A DNA stretch of 64,000 nt from Pseudorhodoplanes sp049324435 (GCA_049324435.1 JBMOOQ010000057.1:91061-155060); one strand, 5' to 3'. Positions 15,290 to 24,879 are shown, counted from the first letter of the stretch. Program-made: numbers and translations. Notes: generated from the sequence alone by a model not told the origin.

Positions 15290-16681
15290 ATGAGCAACAA
15301 AATGTGGGGCGGGCGCTTCTCGTCGAGCCCCGATGCGATCATGGAGGCGATCAACGCTTCGATCGACGTCGACCGGCACCTGTATCGCCAGGACATTGCC
15401 GCGAGCAAGGCCCATGCAGCCATGCTGGCCGAGCAAGGCATCATTACGGCCGCCGATGCAACGGCGATCGCGTCCGGGCTGGACACAATTTTGTCAGAGA
15501 TCGAGCAGGGCCGGTTCACCTTCCAGCGCGCGCTTGAGGACGTTCACATGAACGTAGAGGCGCGGCTCGCCGAGTTGATCGGTGCTGCGGCCGGGCGGCT
15601 GCATACCGCGCGCTCGCGCAACGATCAGGTCGCGACCGATTTCCGGCTCTGGGTTCGCGACACCATCGATCAGCTCGATGCAGCGCTCGCCGACTATCAG
15701 CGCGCTCTGGCCGAAAGGGCGCTCGAACACGCCGACACCGTGATGCCGGGACTAACACATCTGCAGACCGCGCAGCCGGTCACGTTCGGTCATCACCTGC
15801 TGGCTTTTGTCGAGATGGCGGACCGCGATCGCGGCCGTCTCGCCGATGCGCGCAAGCGCCTGAACGAATCCCCGCTCGGATCGGCGGCGCTGGCCGGCAC
15901 TTCGTTCCCGCTTGACCGAGACATGACGGCGAAAGCGCTGGGCTTCGACCGGCCGACCGCCAATTCGCTCGATGCAGTATCCGACCGCGATTTCGTGATG
16001 GAGACGCTTGCCGCCGCGACCATCTGCGCGGTGCATCTGTCGCGGCTGGCCGAAGAGATCGTAATCTGGACCTCGCCGCTCACCGGTCTGATGCGGCTGT
16101 CGGACAAGTTCACCACCGGCTCGTCGATCATGCCGCAGAAGCGCAATCCCGATGCGGCCGAGCTCGTGCGCGCCAAGGCGGCGCGGATCGCCGCAGCCTT
16201 CCAGGCGATTGTTGTTGTGATGAAGGGTTTGCCGCTCGCCTATCAGAAGGACATGCAGGAGGACAAGGAAGGCGCGATGGATGCGCTTGGTGCGCTGTCG
16301 CTGTGTCTTGCCGCGATGACCGGCATGGTGCGCGACATCGAGCCCGACGTCGCGCGCCTGAAAAAGGCCGCCGGCGAGGGCTATGCCACTGCCACCGACC
16401 TTGCCGATTGGCTGGTGCGCACGCTCAACATCCCGTTCCGTCAGGCTCATCACATCACCGGGACGATTGTGGCCGAGGCCGCCAAGACCGGACTTCCGCT
16501 CCACCGCGTGCCGCTCGAGACCATGCAGAAGGTGGAGCCGCGGATCACCGATGACGTCTTCAAGGTGCTGTCGGTCGACCGATCGGTGCAGAGCCGCACA
16601 AGCTACGGCGGTACCGCCCCCAAAAACGTGCGCCAGCAGGCCAAACGCTGGCTCAGGCGGTTGGGCCAGCCTTCCGACTGA
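15290..16681 (+). CDS. argH: Argininosuccinate lyase
   Basis: A 463-residue enzyme of the fumarase/aspartase superfamily that splits argininosuccinate into arginine and fumarate. It starts MSNKMWGGRFSSSPDAIMEA and contains VHMNVEARL and the AARSRNDQ-type segment (HTARSRNDQVATDFRLW). The catalytic signature is TGSSIMPQKRNPDAAELVRA, with the mobile-loop Ser. Length and ends fit the family. The gene is divergent from tlpA (42 bases between starts) and is followed by lptM and lysA on the same strand, an arrangement conserved in Bradyrhizobium and Rhodopseudomonas. Confidence 0.97.
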   Translation: MSNKMWGGRFSSSPDAIMEAINASIDVDRHLYRQDIAASKAHAAMLAEQGIITAADATAIASGLDTILSEIEQGRFTFQRALEDVHMNVEARLAELIGAAAGRLHTARSRNDQVATDFRLWVRDTIDQLDAALADYQRALAERALEHADTVMPGLTHLQTAQPVTFGHHLLAFVEMADRDRGRLADARKRLNESPLGSAALAGTSFPLDRDMTAKALGFDRPTANSLDAVSDRDFVMETLAAATICAVHLSRLAEEIVIWTSPLTGLMRLSDKFTTGSSIMPQKRNPDAAELVRAKAARIAAAFQAIVVVMKGLPLAYQKDMQEDKEGAMDALGALSLCLAAMTGMVRDIEPDVARLKKAAGEGYATATDLADWLVRTLNIPFRQAHHITGTIVAEAAKTGLPLHRVPLETMQKVEPRITDDVFKVLSVDRSVQSRTSYGGTAPKNVRQQAKRWLRRLGQPSD

Positions 16682-16789
16682 GGTTTTTTGGACGCAGCAC
16701 AAGAAATTTGGCGAGGATGCCGTGCGATCGGGGATTTCGCCATGTTCGGCGGGTCTGATATGGTCCGCGCCGTTCGGGGGAGCCGTTTT

Positions 16790-17044
16790 GTGATCCGTCG
16801 TCTGCCTGCCTTATCGTACCGCTTTGCGGCTGTGGTCATCCTCGCCGCGGCGCTTGGCCTGTCCGCCTGTGGCCGCAAGGGTCCGCTTGACGCCCCGCCC
16901 GGGGGGCTCGCGGCCACGCCCGGCGGCTCCCTTGATGAGGAGACGAACGAGGGCGGTGAGGTGATCCGGAAAGGCTCTCCAACCGGCCTCCCGGTCATTC
17001 GTGGCCCGGACCGCAAAATCCCGCTCGACGTCCTGCTGAACTAA
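16790..17044 (+). CDS. lptM: Small lipoprotein, LptM-like
   Basis: An 84-residue lipoprotein. The signal peptide has a basic start, a hydrophobic core FAAVVILAAALGL and the lipobox LSAC, so lipidation is at Cys28. The mature part begins CGRKGPLDAPP, the short conserved CGRKGPL motif of LptM/YifL-type proteins, and ends in a conserved IPLDVLLN. LptM helps oxidative maturation of the LptD LPS translocon. The start is GTG 16790, with GGGGGAG at 16776-16782 at good spacing; upstream ATGs (16742, 16760) would give an overlong signal. It lies between argH and lysA, the usual position of this gene. Confidence 0.85.
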   Translation: MIRRLPALSYRFAAVVILAAALGLSACGRKGPLDAPPGGLAATPGGSLDEETNEGGEVIRKGSPTGLPVIRGPDRKIPLDVLLN

Positions 17045-17050
17045 ACGGCT

Positions 17051-18313
17051 ATGCACCATTTTGCCTATCGCAACGGTGGTCTTCACGCCGAGGCGGTAGA
17101 TCTGGCCGCCATCGCGGACGCCGTCGGCACCCCGTTCTATTGCTATTCGACCGCAACGCTGGAGCGGCATTATCGCGTCTTTGCCGATGCGTTTGCCGAT
17201 GTGCCCTCGCTCGTCTGCTACGCAGTCAAGGCCAATTCGAACCAGGGCGTAATCGCAACGCTGGCGCGTCTCGGGGCCGGTGCGGACGTGGTTTCGGGCG
17301 GCGAGCTGAAGCGCGCTTTGGCGGCCGGAATCCCGGCAGGCAAGATCATGTTTTCCGGCATCGGCAAGACCGCGGCCGAACTCGCCTTCGCGGTCGAGAC
17401 CGGCATTCTGTGTGTAAATGTCGAATCCGAGCCAGAGCTCGATCTCTTGTCGCAGGTCGCCAGCGGAAAAGGACGCAGCATCGCAATCTCGATCCGCGTC
17501 AATCCCGATATCGACGCCAAAACCCATGCCAAGATCGCGACGGGAAAGTCCGAGAACAAGTTCGGCATTCCGATCAGCCGCGCCCGCGAAGTCTACCGCC
17601 ATGCTGCCCGCCTGCCGGGACTGCAGGTGGCGGGAGTCGACATGCATATCGGCAGTCAGATCACCGAATTGTCGCCGTTCGCGGATGCGTTCGCTTTGCT
17701 GTCGGATTTCGTACGCGAATTACGCGCCGACGGTCACACGATCTCGCATGTCGATCTCGGCGGCGGCCTCGGCATCCCGTATCGTGAAGGCGACGATACG
17801 CCGCCCGATCCCGCGGCCTATGCGAAGGTGGTGAAAGACGCGACGCGCGGGCTCGGCTGCAAGCTGATCTTCGAACCTGGGCGCCTGATCGTCGGCAATG
17901 CCGGGATTCTCGTCACACGCGTGATCTACGTAAAGCAAGGCGAAGCCAAGACCTTCGTGATCGTCGATGCGGCAATGAACGATCTGATCCGGCCGACGCT
18001 GTACGATGCGCATCACGACATCGTACCGGTGCGGCCGGTGACGGGCGGAGCATGGGTGCGCGCCGATGTGGTCGGGCCGGTCTGCGAGACCGGGGATTAC
18101 CTCGCGCTGAACCGTGACCTGCCGGAACCGAAGGCGGGCGATTTGCTTGCCGTCATGACGGCCGGAGCCTACGGGGCGGTCCAGGCGGGAACCTACAACA
18201 CCCGCCCGCTGATCCCGGAAGTGCTGGTGAAGGATGACGCATGGTCGCTGGTACGGCCTCGCCTCGAAGCCGACGCATTGATCGCGCTGGATCGCCAGCC
18301 GCCCTGGCTTTGA
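17051..18313 (+). CDS. lysA: Diaminopimelate decarboxylase
   Basis: A 420-residue PLP enzyme of the alanine-racemase-fold class, which converts meso-diaminopimelate to lysine and CO2. The PLP lysine is Lys60 in LVCYAVKANSN. Further motifs are VDMHIGSQITE, the phosphate-binding HVDLGGGLGIPY, FEPGRLIVGNAG and the active-site Cys in VGPVCETGDYLA. It ends in YNTRPLIPEVLV and a short tail. It begins 6 bases after the lptM stop codon. The lptM-lysA linkage is widespread in proteobacteria. Confidence 0.97.
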   Translation: MHHFAYRNGGLHAEAVDLAAIADAVGTPFYCYSTATLERHYRVFADAFADVPSLVCYAVKANSNQGVIATLARLGAGADVVSGGELKRALAAGIPAGKIMFSGIGKTAAELAFAVETGILCVNVESEPELDLLSQVASGKGRSIAISIRVNPDIDAKTHAKIATGKSENKFGIPISRAREVYRHAARLPGLQVAGVDMHIGSQITELSPFADAFALLSDFVRELRADGHTISHVDLGGGLGIPYREGDDTPPDPAAYAKVVKDATRGLGCKLIFEPGRLIVGNAGILVTRVIYVKQGEAKTFVIVDAAMNDLIRPTLYDAHHDIVPVRPVTGGAWVRADVVGPVCETGDYLALNRDLPEPKAGDLLAVMTAGAYGAVQAGTYNTRPLIPEVLVKDDAWSLVRPRLEADALIALDRQPPWL

Positions 18314-18462
18314 GAGCGGAACCGGGAGGCCTGGACCCGTGCGCTCGGTGGCTTTTGCGCCTTGGCCTGCTCCTTGCTTCGCAGTTCCGGGTTTCGTGAC
18401 TATCTGCGCTGACAGGGCATGATAAGCTTCATTGGACTGCAGATTCCCGAAGGGACAGGCCT

Positions 18463-21033
18463 TTGACCGAACAGCCGATGCAGGGCTCTGAAAATACGGG
18501 TGTTTCTCCCCAAAAGCAGGTCGACCGGCTGCTCGCGCGGGGCGTTGCCCGGGCGCGCTGGTCGCTCTTATGGGAGCGTGCGTGGCCGCCTCTGGCTGCA
18601 TTTCTGACCGTCTGCGGGCTGTTTCTTGCGGTATCCTGGCTCGGGCTCTGGATCTGGCTGCCGCCGATCGGCCGAGCTGTAGGCGTTGTTCTCTTTGGCG
18701 TCCTGGCGCTGGCTGCCCTTCTCCCGCTCGTCAGGATACGGATTCCGAGTGTCAGCGAGGGGTTGCAGCGGCTCGACCGCCGGAGCGGTCTGCCGCATCG
18801 GCCAGCCATCGCCCTCACCGACCGGCTCGCAGCGAACGATACCGATGCGATGACACAGGCGCTCTGGCGCGTGCATGTCGAGCGCGCAATGGCGGCCGCG
18901 CGCAAGCTCAAGGCGGGCTGGCCCGCACCGCACCTGTCCGCCCGGGACCCGATCGCGATCCGCGGCCTTGTTGTGCTTCTGGCTGTTGCGACCTTTTTTT
19001 CCGCGGGCGGGGATCGCGAGCGCCGCGTTGCCGCGGCCTTCAACTGGCAGGGCGTGGTGGCGCCGGCGAATTACCGGATCGACGCCTGGGTGGCGCCGCC
19101 GCCCTACACGCAGCGTCCGCCGGTCATCCTGCCGGGACTTCGGCCCGGTGAGGTGCAGCGCGCCGCAGGTCCCGTCACTGTCCCTGCCAATTCCGTGCTT
19201 GTGATCCGCGCCAGCGGAGCCACCGGGCTCGACGTTGCCCTGCGCGGCGGCGTCAAAGTCGACGAAAAGACGGACGCAGCGGCGCAGCCGGCCGCGGCCG
19301 GTACGGAAGAACGACGCTACCTGATCGCCGAACAGGGCGAGGTGACGTTGCGCGGCATTGGCGATCCGGTGACCTGGACTTTCGTCGCCGTCCCGGATCG
19401 GGCGCCGACCATCGCGCTGACCAAGGATCCGGAGCCGCAGGCGCGTGGCTCCCTGATGCTGAACTACAAGGTGGAGGACGACTACGGCGTTTCCGAAGCC
19501 CGCGCGCTGTTCAAATTGAAGCCGCAACTCGACGAATTCGGGATGAAGGCCGGCGGGTTCAAGACGCCGCGTCCGCTGTTTGAGGCGCCCGATATGCCAC
19601 TGATGCTGCCGCAGGCGCGCACCCGCAACGGTGTCGGGCAAACCTTGCGCGATCTGTCGGGGCACCCTTGGGCCGGCGCGGATGTCGTGCTGACGCTGCG
19701 TGCGCTCGATGAAGGCGGCAATGAAGGCTTTTCCGAGCCATTCGACATGCGCTTGCCGGAGCGTTTGTTCACAAAGCCGATGGCACGCGCGCTGATCGAG
19801 CAGCGCCGCGTTCTGGCGCTTGATGCGGAATCCAAGCCGCGTGTGCTGACCGCGCTCGATGCGCTGGCGATGGCGCCGGAAGTGTTCCAGATCGAGGCGT
19901 CGGTCTATCTCGGCCTGCGCTCAATCTACTGGCAATTGAGCCGCGCCAAGTCCGACGATTCGCTGCGCGATGTCGTCGCCCGCCTGTGGGACATGGCGAC
20001 GAAGATCGAAGATGGAAATCTCTCCGACGTCGAAGCGGCCTTGCGCGCGGCGCAGGAGCGGCTGCGCGAGGCGCTTGAACGCGGCGCCAGCGAAGACGAG
20101 ATCAAGAAGCTGACTGACGAGCTGCGTGCTGCGCTCGACAAGTTCTTGCAGGCCCTTGCCGAGGAGATGCGGAAGAATCCGCAGCAGATGGCGCGCCCGA
20201 TGGATCCGAACGCGCGCCAGCTGCGCTCGCAGGATCTGAAGAACATGATCGACCGGCTGGAGCAGCTTGCGCGTTCGGGCGCCAAGGACGCCGCGCAGCG
20301 GCTGCTGCAGGAATTGCAGCAGATGCTGGAGAACCTGCAGATGGCCCGGCCAGGCCAGCAGGGCGACCAGGACTCCGACGACATGATGTCGGCGCTCGAC
20401 GAACTCGGCAACATGATCCGTGAGCAGCAGCAATTGCGCGATCGCACGTTCCGCCAGGGCCAGGATCAGCGGCGCGAGCGTCAGCGCGGGCAGCGCGGCC
20501 AGCAGAATCAGCAGGATATGGGCGAACTGCGCCAGAACCAGCAGGCGTTGCGCGAGCAGCTGCAGAAGCTGCTGGAACAGCTCAAGCAGCGCGGCATGGG
20601 CCAGCAGGGCGAGCAGGGCCAGAACGGCATGGACCAGCTCGGCAAGGCCGGCGAAGCCATGGGCGAGGCAGAAGGCCAGCTCGGCGACGGCAATGCCGAT
20701 GGCGCGGTCGGCTCGCAGGGCCGCGCGCTGGAAGCGCTGCGGCGCGGGGCGCAGGGCATGGCACAGGCGATGCAGCAGCAGGGCCCGGGCCAGGGTCCGG
20801 GACCGGGTCAGCCGGGGCGCCCGCAGGGCCGCGCGCAGCAGGACACCGACCCGCTCGGCCGGCCCTTGCGGCAGGGCCGCGATTACAGCGACGACCAGAC
20901 CGTCAAGGTACCGGGCGAGATCGACGTGCAGCGCGCGCGCCGGATTCTCGACGAGCTTCGCCGCCGGTTCGCCGATCCGGCCCGGCCGCAGCTCGAACTC
21001 GATTACATCGAGCGGCTGCTCAAGGATTTCTGA
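18463..21033 (+). CDS. TIGR02302 / DUF4175 family membrane protein
   Basis: An 856-residue protein of the alphaproteobacterial family TIGR02302. Two adjacent membrane helices lie near residues 43-63 and 66-90 and a third near 165-185. A periplasmic strand-rich domain follows (WVAPPPYTQRPPVILPG, then VEDDYGVSEARALFKLKP). A long helical region leads to an extremely Gln-rich segment (about residues 610-800, with repeated EQLQKLLEQL-like and QQG units), and a conserved basic C terminus, RARRILDELRRRF, ends the protein. The function is unknown. The frame opens with TTG 18463; ATG 18478 is an equally plausible start. A cpdR gene is convergent at its end, 9 bases away. Confidence 0.85.
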   Translation: MTEQPMQGSENTGVSPQKQVDRLLARGVARARWSLLWERAWPPLAAFLTVCGLFLAVSWLGLWIWLPPIGRAVGVVLFGVLALAALLPLVRIRIPSVSEGLQRLDRRSGLPHRPAIALTDRLAANDTDAMTQALWRVHVERAMAAARKLKAGWPAPHLSARDPIAIRGLVVLLAVATFFSAGGDRERRVAAAFNWQGVVAPANYRIDAWVAPPPYTQRPPVILPGLRPGEVQRAAGPVTVPANSVLVIRASGATGLDVALRGGVKVDEKTDAAAQPAAAGTEERRYLIAEQGEVTLRGIGDPVTWTFVAVPDRAPTIALTKDPEPQARGSLMLNYKVEDDYGVSEARALFKLKPQLDEFGMKAGGFKTPRPLFEAPDMPLMLPQARTRNGVGQTLRDLSGHPWAGADVVLTLRALDEGGNEGFSEPFDMRLPERLFTKPMARALIEQRRVLALDAESKPRVLTALDALAMAPEVFQIEASVYLGLRSIYWQLSRAKSDDSLRDVVARLWDMATKIEDGNLSDVEAALRAAQERLREALERGASEDEIKKLTDELRAALDKFLQALAEEMRKNPQQMARPMDPNARQLRSQDLKNMIDRLEQLARSGAKDAAQRLLQELQQMLENLQMARPGQQGDQDSDDMMSALDELGNMIREQQQLRDRTFRQGQDQRRERQRGQRGQQNQQDMGELRQNQQALREQLQKLLEQLKQRGMGQQGEQGQNGMDQLGKAGEAMGEAEGQLGDGNADGAVGSQGRALEALRRGAQGMAQAMQQQGPGQGPGPGQPGRPQGRAQQDTDPLGRPLRQGRDYSDDQTVKVPGEIDVQRARRILDELRRRFADPARPQLELDYIERLLKDF

Positions 21034-21042
21034 GCGCCAGCC

Positions 21043-21420
21043 TCAATGCATCTGCGGCGTTGCAAGTGCTTCGCGTACAACACCGCAGATGGTGGCGAGC
21101 GTAAACGGCTTTGCGATCACATCGCGGATCAGTAATTCAAGGCCCGACGCCCGTTCGCGCTGGTCGGCATAGCCGGTCATCAACAGAATCGGCATGTCTG
21201 GAAAGTCGCGGCTTGCCGCGAGCGCAAGCGCAATGCCGTCCATGATTGGCATCTTGATATCGGTCAACAGGAGATCGTAGCGGCCGTCGTCCCGCATCAG
21301 GGCGTCGAGCGCAGCCGCGCCGTCGCAGTTCGCGACGACGTCATGGCCGTCCTGTTTTAGCGCGCGCGCGACCAGTTCGCGCAGCGAGTCCTCGTCTTCC
21401 GCAAGCAGTATCCGCGCCAT
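21043..21420 (-). CDS. cpdR: Single-domain response regulator, CpdR-like
   Basis: A 125-residue receiver domain without output domain. It has the acidic pair in ILLAEDEDSLRELVARAL, the phosphoacceptor Asp54 in LLLTDIKMPIMDG, the Thr switch in ILLMTGYADQRERA, and the conserved Lys in DVIAKPFTLATI. In Caulobacter and Rhizobiales, CpdR in its unphosphorylated form directs ClpXP to the pole and controls degradation of CtrA and other cell-cycle proteins; it is phosphorylated through the CckA-ChpT relay. The length and the A-GYAD-R-switch pattern fit CpdR better than other single receivers. It is in series with the upstream zinc-ribbon gene (8 bases). Confidence 0.85.
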   Translation of the reverse strand: MARILLAEDEDSLRELVARALKQDGHDVVANCDGAAALDALMRDDGRYDLLLTDIKMPIMDGIALALAASRDFPDMPILLMTGYADQRERASGLELLIRDVIAKPFTLATICGVVREALATPQMH

Positions 21421-21427
21421 CGTCGCC

Positions 21428-22261
21428 TCACATGAATCCGGCTTTTGCGTCGTGCCGGTTGAAGAATCGGACAGTCACGCCGCTCGCCTCGGCGGGTGGC
21501 GATGCGAGGCGCGACCGGAATGGCAAGACCTCGCCGGGCGGCAGCAGCGTTTTGGCCGGCCGGGCCGTCCACGCATAGATTTCCTTCCCGGTATTGTCGG
21601 TGACCGCAAAGCGCAGCCGCGGCACCTCGGTGTGCCGGCCGGTGGTTCCGACCACTTCGCCTTCGACGATCAGGATCGGGACACCGTCCTCGATATCCCG
21701 TGTGGTCTTGATATTTTCGAATGCGAGCCCGCGCAGATTCACCGGCAAGCCGATCCGCGCATAGAGCGATGCGGTTTGCGGCAAGAGGCGCACGATCTGC
21801 TGCCGTCCGGCAATCAGGCAGACCAGAACAAGTCCCAGCACGATGATCATGGCCGGCATCGCATGCCGAGACAGCACGAGGGGGCGGCGCTTGGCTCTTT
21901 TGCGCTCCCAAGCCAGCGCGGCGCGTTCGATGCCTTTGGGTTTGTCGAATCGCGTATCGGCACCCGGAACGATCGAGGGTGCGTCATCCGGCGGCACCAT
22001 GTCCGTGGGGTCGTCAAACCGGCCGTTGGCGGGTTCGTCCGCTGTCCCGGCACCGATCGCGACGACGTCATTCAGCGGCGGCCGGATCAGCGTGGGAGCA
22101 GCCTGCTCCGGTGCTGCGGTGGTGGCATGAACGACCGCGTCGTTTGGATGCGCGAACCAGAGGCTGTGGCAGCTCGCGCAACGGACACTGCGTCCGTTAT
22201 CGCCGAGGCTCTCTGGGGCGATCTGGTACGAGGTAGCGCAATGGGGGCAGACGATAAGCAT
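21428..22261 (-). CDS. MJ0042-type zinc-ribbon protein with DUF3426 domain
   Basis: A 277-residue protein. The N-terminal zinc ribbon has Cys5, Cys8, Cys28 and Cys31 (IVCPHCATSYQI and VRCASCHSLW), the MJ0042 motif. A low-complexity linker follows, then one membrane helix near residues 133-153 (MIIVLGLVLVCLIAGR), and a periplasmic FxLyD-like DUF3426 domain including GLAFENIKTTRDIEDGVPIL and VPRLRFAVTDNTGKEIYAW. The function is unknown. It is divergent from ftsE and upstream of cpdR, the same order as in Bradyrhizobium relatives. Confidence 0.87.
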   Translation of the reverse strand: MLIVCPHCATSYQIAPESLGDNGRSVRCASCHSLWFAHPNDAVVHATTAAPEQAAPTLIRPPLNDVVAIGAGTADEPANGRFDDPTDMVPPDDAPSIVPGADTRFDKPKGIERAALAWERKRAKRRPLVLSRHAMPAMIIVLGLVLVCLIAGRQQIVRLLPQTASLYARIGLPVNLRGLAFENIKTTRDIEDGVPILIVEGEVVGTTGRHTEVPRLRFAVTDNTGKEIYAWTARPAKTLLPPGEVLPFRSRLASPPAEASGVTVRFFNRHDAKAGFM

Positions 22262-22367
22262 CGCTGATTCGCATCGGCCAGGGATTCGGCCGCGACGCTA
22301 ACAGCGGTTCGTTAACGAATTGGAAACCATACCGGGACTGTGCTTGCGATAGTCCGTATTCTGAGCC

Positions 22368-22454
22368 GTCATTCCACGGCCCGCCGGTCCGGCTGCGCCG
22401 GAGGAAGCCCGGCGGGGAAAAAGCGCCCGGGTCGCAGGTGCGCCCCGGAATGAC
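22368..22454. repeat. Short intergenic element bounded by inverted GTCATTCC / GGAATGAC
   Basis: GTCATTCC at 22368-22375 and GGAATGAC at 22447-22454 are exact inverted copies bounding an 87-base GC-rich segment with internal palindromic stretches (GGCCCGCCGG, CCGGCGGGG). It lies in the 235-base divergent gap between the MJ0042 gene and ftsE. The form resembles the short palindromic intergenic repeats common in Bradyrhizobium-type genomes. Only one copy of this version was seen in the window. Confidence 0.45.
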
Positions 22455-22496
22455 CAGATTGTTCCGCGATGTCGCGGAGACTAACCGGAGCGGCCT

Positions 22497-23156
22497 GTGG
22501 TCCGATTCGAGAATGTCGGCTTACGGTACGGGATGGGGCAGGAAATCCTGCGCGACCTGACCTTCCGCATCGAGCCGAACTCGTTCCAGTTCCTGACCGG
22601 GCCTTCTGGCGCGGGCAAGACCTCATTGTTGAAACTCCTGTTTCTCTCTCTGAAACCGACCCGCGGACTCATTACGCTGTTCGGCCGCGACACTTCGCAG
22701 CTCGACAGCGACGACCTCGCGGCGCTGCGCCGGCGCATCGGTATCGTGTTTCAGGATTTCCGGCTGCTCGATCACATGACCACATACGAGAATGTGGCGC
22801 TGCCGTTCCGGATCATGGGCCGCGAGGAGAGCTCGTACCGCAACGAGGTGATCGAGCTGCTGCGCTGGGTCGGGCTCGGCGAACGGTTGTGGGCGCTGCC
22901 CCCGGTGCTGTCGGGCGGCGAAAAGCAGCGTGCGGCCATTGCGCGCGCCGTGGTTGCGCGGCCGCATCTTCTGCTGGCGGACGAGCCGACCGGCAACGTC
23001 GATCCGAGCCTCGGCAAGCGGTTGCTGCACCTGTTTCAGGAATTGAACAGATCCGGCACGTCGATTGTGATCGCGACCCATGACATCGCATTGATGGACC
23101 AGTTTGACGCGCGCCGGCTTGTCCTGCATGGCGGACGTCTGCACCTTTACGATTGA
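22497..23156 (+). CDS. ftsE: Cell division ATP-binding protein FtsE
   Basis: A 219-residue ABC ATPase. Walker A is GPSGAGKTSLLKLL, the signature is LSGGEKQRAAIARA, and Walker B with the FtsE-type extension is LLLADEPTGNVDP; the H-loop is IATHD. With FtsX it forms the complex that activates septal peptidoglycan hydrolases from the cytoplasmic side. The start is GTG 22497, preceded by GGAG at 22487-22490. It is 6 bases upstream of ftsX, forming the usual ftsEX pair. Confidence 0.96.
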   Translation: MVRFENVGLRYGMGQEILRDLTFRIEPNSFQFLTGPSGAGKTSLLKLLFLSLKPTRGLITLFGRDTSQLDSDDLAALRRRIGIVFQDFRLLDHMTTYENVALPFRIMGREESSYRNEVIELLRWVGLGERLWALPPVLSGGEKQRAAIARAVVARPHLLLADEPTGNVDPSLGKRLLHLFQELNRSGTSIVIATHDIALMDQFDARRLVLHGGRLHLYD

Positions 23157-23162
23157 GGTCGC

Positions 23163-24125
23163 ATGGCCAGAGCGCAAAGGACAGCGAACTCGGCGGCGTC
23201 AGTGGCGCGGCAGCCCGAAGCCCCGCTGCCGAAAATGGAATCGCCGATCGTGCCGCACCAGTCGATCGGCGGGCGCGCGCTCGTGGCGGTGGTTGCGATC
23301 ATGACCTTCCTCGCCTCGCTGACCACGGGCGCGGTGATGCTGGTCCGGGCCAATGCTGCCGACTGGCAGGCCGAGGTTCTGCGCGAGGTGACGATCCAGA
23401 TCAGACCGGCGGAGGGCCGTAATGCTGACGCCGCCGTGCAGACCGCAGCCGACATCGCGCGCGGTTTTGCGGGCGTATCCAGCGTCCGGCCCTATTCGCA
23501 AACGGAATCGGCAAACCTGCTGGAGCCCTGGCTGGGCAAGGGGCTGGTACTCGACGAACTGCCCGTACCACGGGTCATCGTGGTCAAGCTCGCTTCGGGC
23601 ACGGCGCTCGACATTGCGGCGCTACGCAAGGCGCTCGCCGACAAGGTGCCCGGCGCAACCGTGGACGATCATCGCGGCTGGATCGGCCGCATGCGCGCCA
23701 TTGCCGATTTCGTGATGGCTGGCGGTATTATCGTGCTTGGGCTCGTCATCGTGGTGACGATCCTCTCCGTCAATTTCGCGACCCGCGGCGCCATGGCGGC
23801 CAATCGGCCCGTCATCGAGGTGCTGCATTTCGTCGGTGCACAGGACCGCTTCATCGCCGGTCAGTTTCAGCGCCATTTCCTCTGGCTCGGCCTGAAGGGC
23901 GGCGCTATCGGCGGGGCGGCTGCCATCCTCCTCTTCGCACTGATTGCTCCGGTCGAGGCAATGATCCGCGGCAATGCCGGGGCCGACCAGTTCGCCGCCT
24001 TGTTCGGCTCGATCACCCTCGGATTGTCCGGCTATCTGGTTATCATCGCCCAGATCGTGGTGATCGCCGCCGTCGCCTCGGAAGCATCGCGGCGGACGGT
24101 GAAGCAGACCATTGCCTCGATCTGA
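23163..24125 (+). CDS. ftsX: Cell division protein FtsX
   Basis: A 320-residue membrane protein with the FtsX layout. A cytoplasmic N terminus is followed by one helix (about residues 40-60), a large periplasmic loop (about 60-175), and three more helices near 180-200, 235-260 and 285-310. The segment RNADAAVQTAADIARGFAG belongs to the loop that in other bacteria contacts murein hydrolase activators. It is the membrane partner of FtsE. The N-terminal tail before the first helix (about 38 residues) is Ala/Pro-rich and typical of alphaproteobacteria. Confidence 0.94.
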   Translation: MARAQRTANSAASVARQPEAPLPKMESPIVPHQSIGGRALVAVVAIMTFLASLTTGAVMLVRANAADWQAEVLREVTIQIRPAEGRNADAAVQTAADIARGFAGVSSVRPYSQTESANLLEPWLGKGLVLDELPVPRVIVVKLASGTALDIAALRKALADKVPGATVDDHRGWIGRMRAIADFVMAGGIIVLGLVIVVTILSVNFATRGAMAANRPVIEVLHFVGAQDRFIAGQFQRHFLWLGLKGGAIGGAAAILLFALIAPVEAMIRGNAGADQFAALFGSITLGLSGYLVIIAQIVVIAAVASEASRRTVKQTIASI

Positions 24126-24188
24126 GGTCTGCAATCCGAGCCTTTACGATATCCATCATTGCCGAGCCCCATTTGACGTTATTCTGGT

Positions 24189-24860
24189 ATGGGGTTGAGA
24201 CAGATGCCGTCAGCCGAATCACGCCAGTCTTTTCGTGCAGAACCACGGGCCCGTTCCGGCCGCGTCGTGCGCGCCATCGGCTGGCTGTTCGGGCTTGGGA
24301 TTCTCGCGGGCCTCGTGTTCTGCGCCGGATTCCTGTGGTTCGTGCTTCGGCTGCCGACGGCCGAAGCTGCATTCACGGAAAAGGCGGAAGGGATCGTGGT
24401 TCTGACCGGCGGCGCCTCGCGCATCGAGGATGCGATCGATCTGCTGGCGCGGGGCCGCGGGCAGCGGCTGCTGATTTCCGGTGTCAATCCGATGACGACC
24501 GAGCGCGAAATCGCGCGGCTGCGCCCCGAGCACGAAAAGATCATCGCCTGCTGCGTCGATCTCGATCATGCCGCCGTGAACACGATCACCAATGCCACCG
24601 AGACCCGGCGCTGGGTGATGGATCGCGGCTTCAGGTCGCTGATCGTGGTGACGTCGAACTATCATATGCCGCGCGCGATGACGGAGTTGTCGCATCAGCT
24701 TCCGGATATTGCTCTGATCGAATTTCCCGTCGTCAGTGAAAGGCTGAAGGCGGGGTGGATGCACGGTCCGACCCTGCGGCTTTTGTTGACCGAGTACGTG
24801 AAGTATGTCGCCGCCGTCGCGCGCATCCACGTGCCAGGGTTCGAGCAGTTATTCGTGTAA
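24189..24860 (+). CDS. YdcF family protein (DUF218)
   Basis: A 223-residue membrane-anchored protein. After a basic N terminus, one helix (about residues 27-50) anchors it. The DUF218 domain then follows: GIVVLTGGASRIEDAIDLLA, LISGVNPMTTEREI, the conserved NTITNATETRRW and LIVVTSNYHMPRAM. Members bind S-adenosylmethionine in E. coli YdcF, and others act in cell-wall or ElyC-type polymer metabolism; the role here is unknown. The open frame begins at ATG 24189, with a second ATG at 24204. It is 63 bases after ftsX and just upstream of plsC, so it probably belongs to an envelope-related transcript. Confidence 0.87.
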   Translation: MGLRQMPSAESRQSFRAEPRARSGRVVRAIGWLFGLGILAGLVFCAGFLWFVLRLPTAEAAFTEKAEGIVVLTGGASRIEDAIDLLARGRGQRLLISGVNPMTTEREIARLRPEHEKIIACCVDLDHAAVNTITNATETRRWVMDRGFRSLIVVTSNYHMPRAMTELSHQLPDIALIEFPVVSERLKAGWMHGPTLRLLLTEYVKYVAAVARIHVPGFEQLFV

Positions 24861-24879
24861 TAAAGTCCGGATTGCCGTC

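Noticed and set aside
24805..24879. Earlier start for plsC
   Set aside because: It overlaps the YdcF gene and would add a Ser/Cys-rich stretch before the first membrane helix. GTG 24880 fits the family length better.
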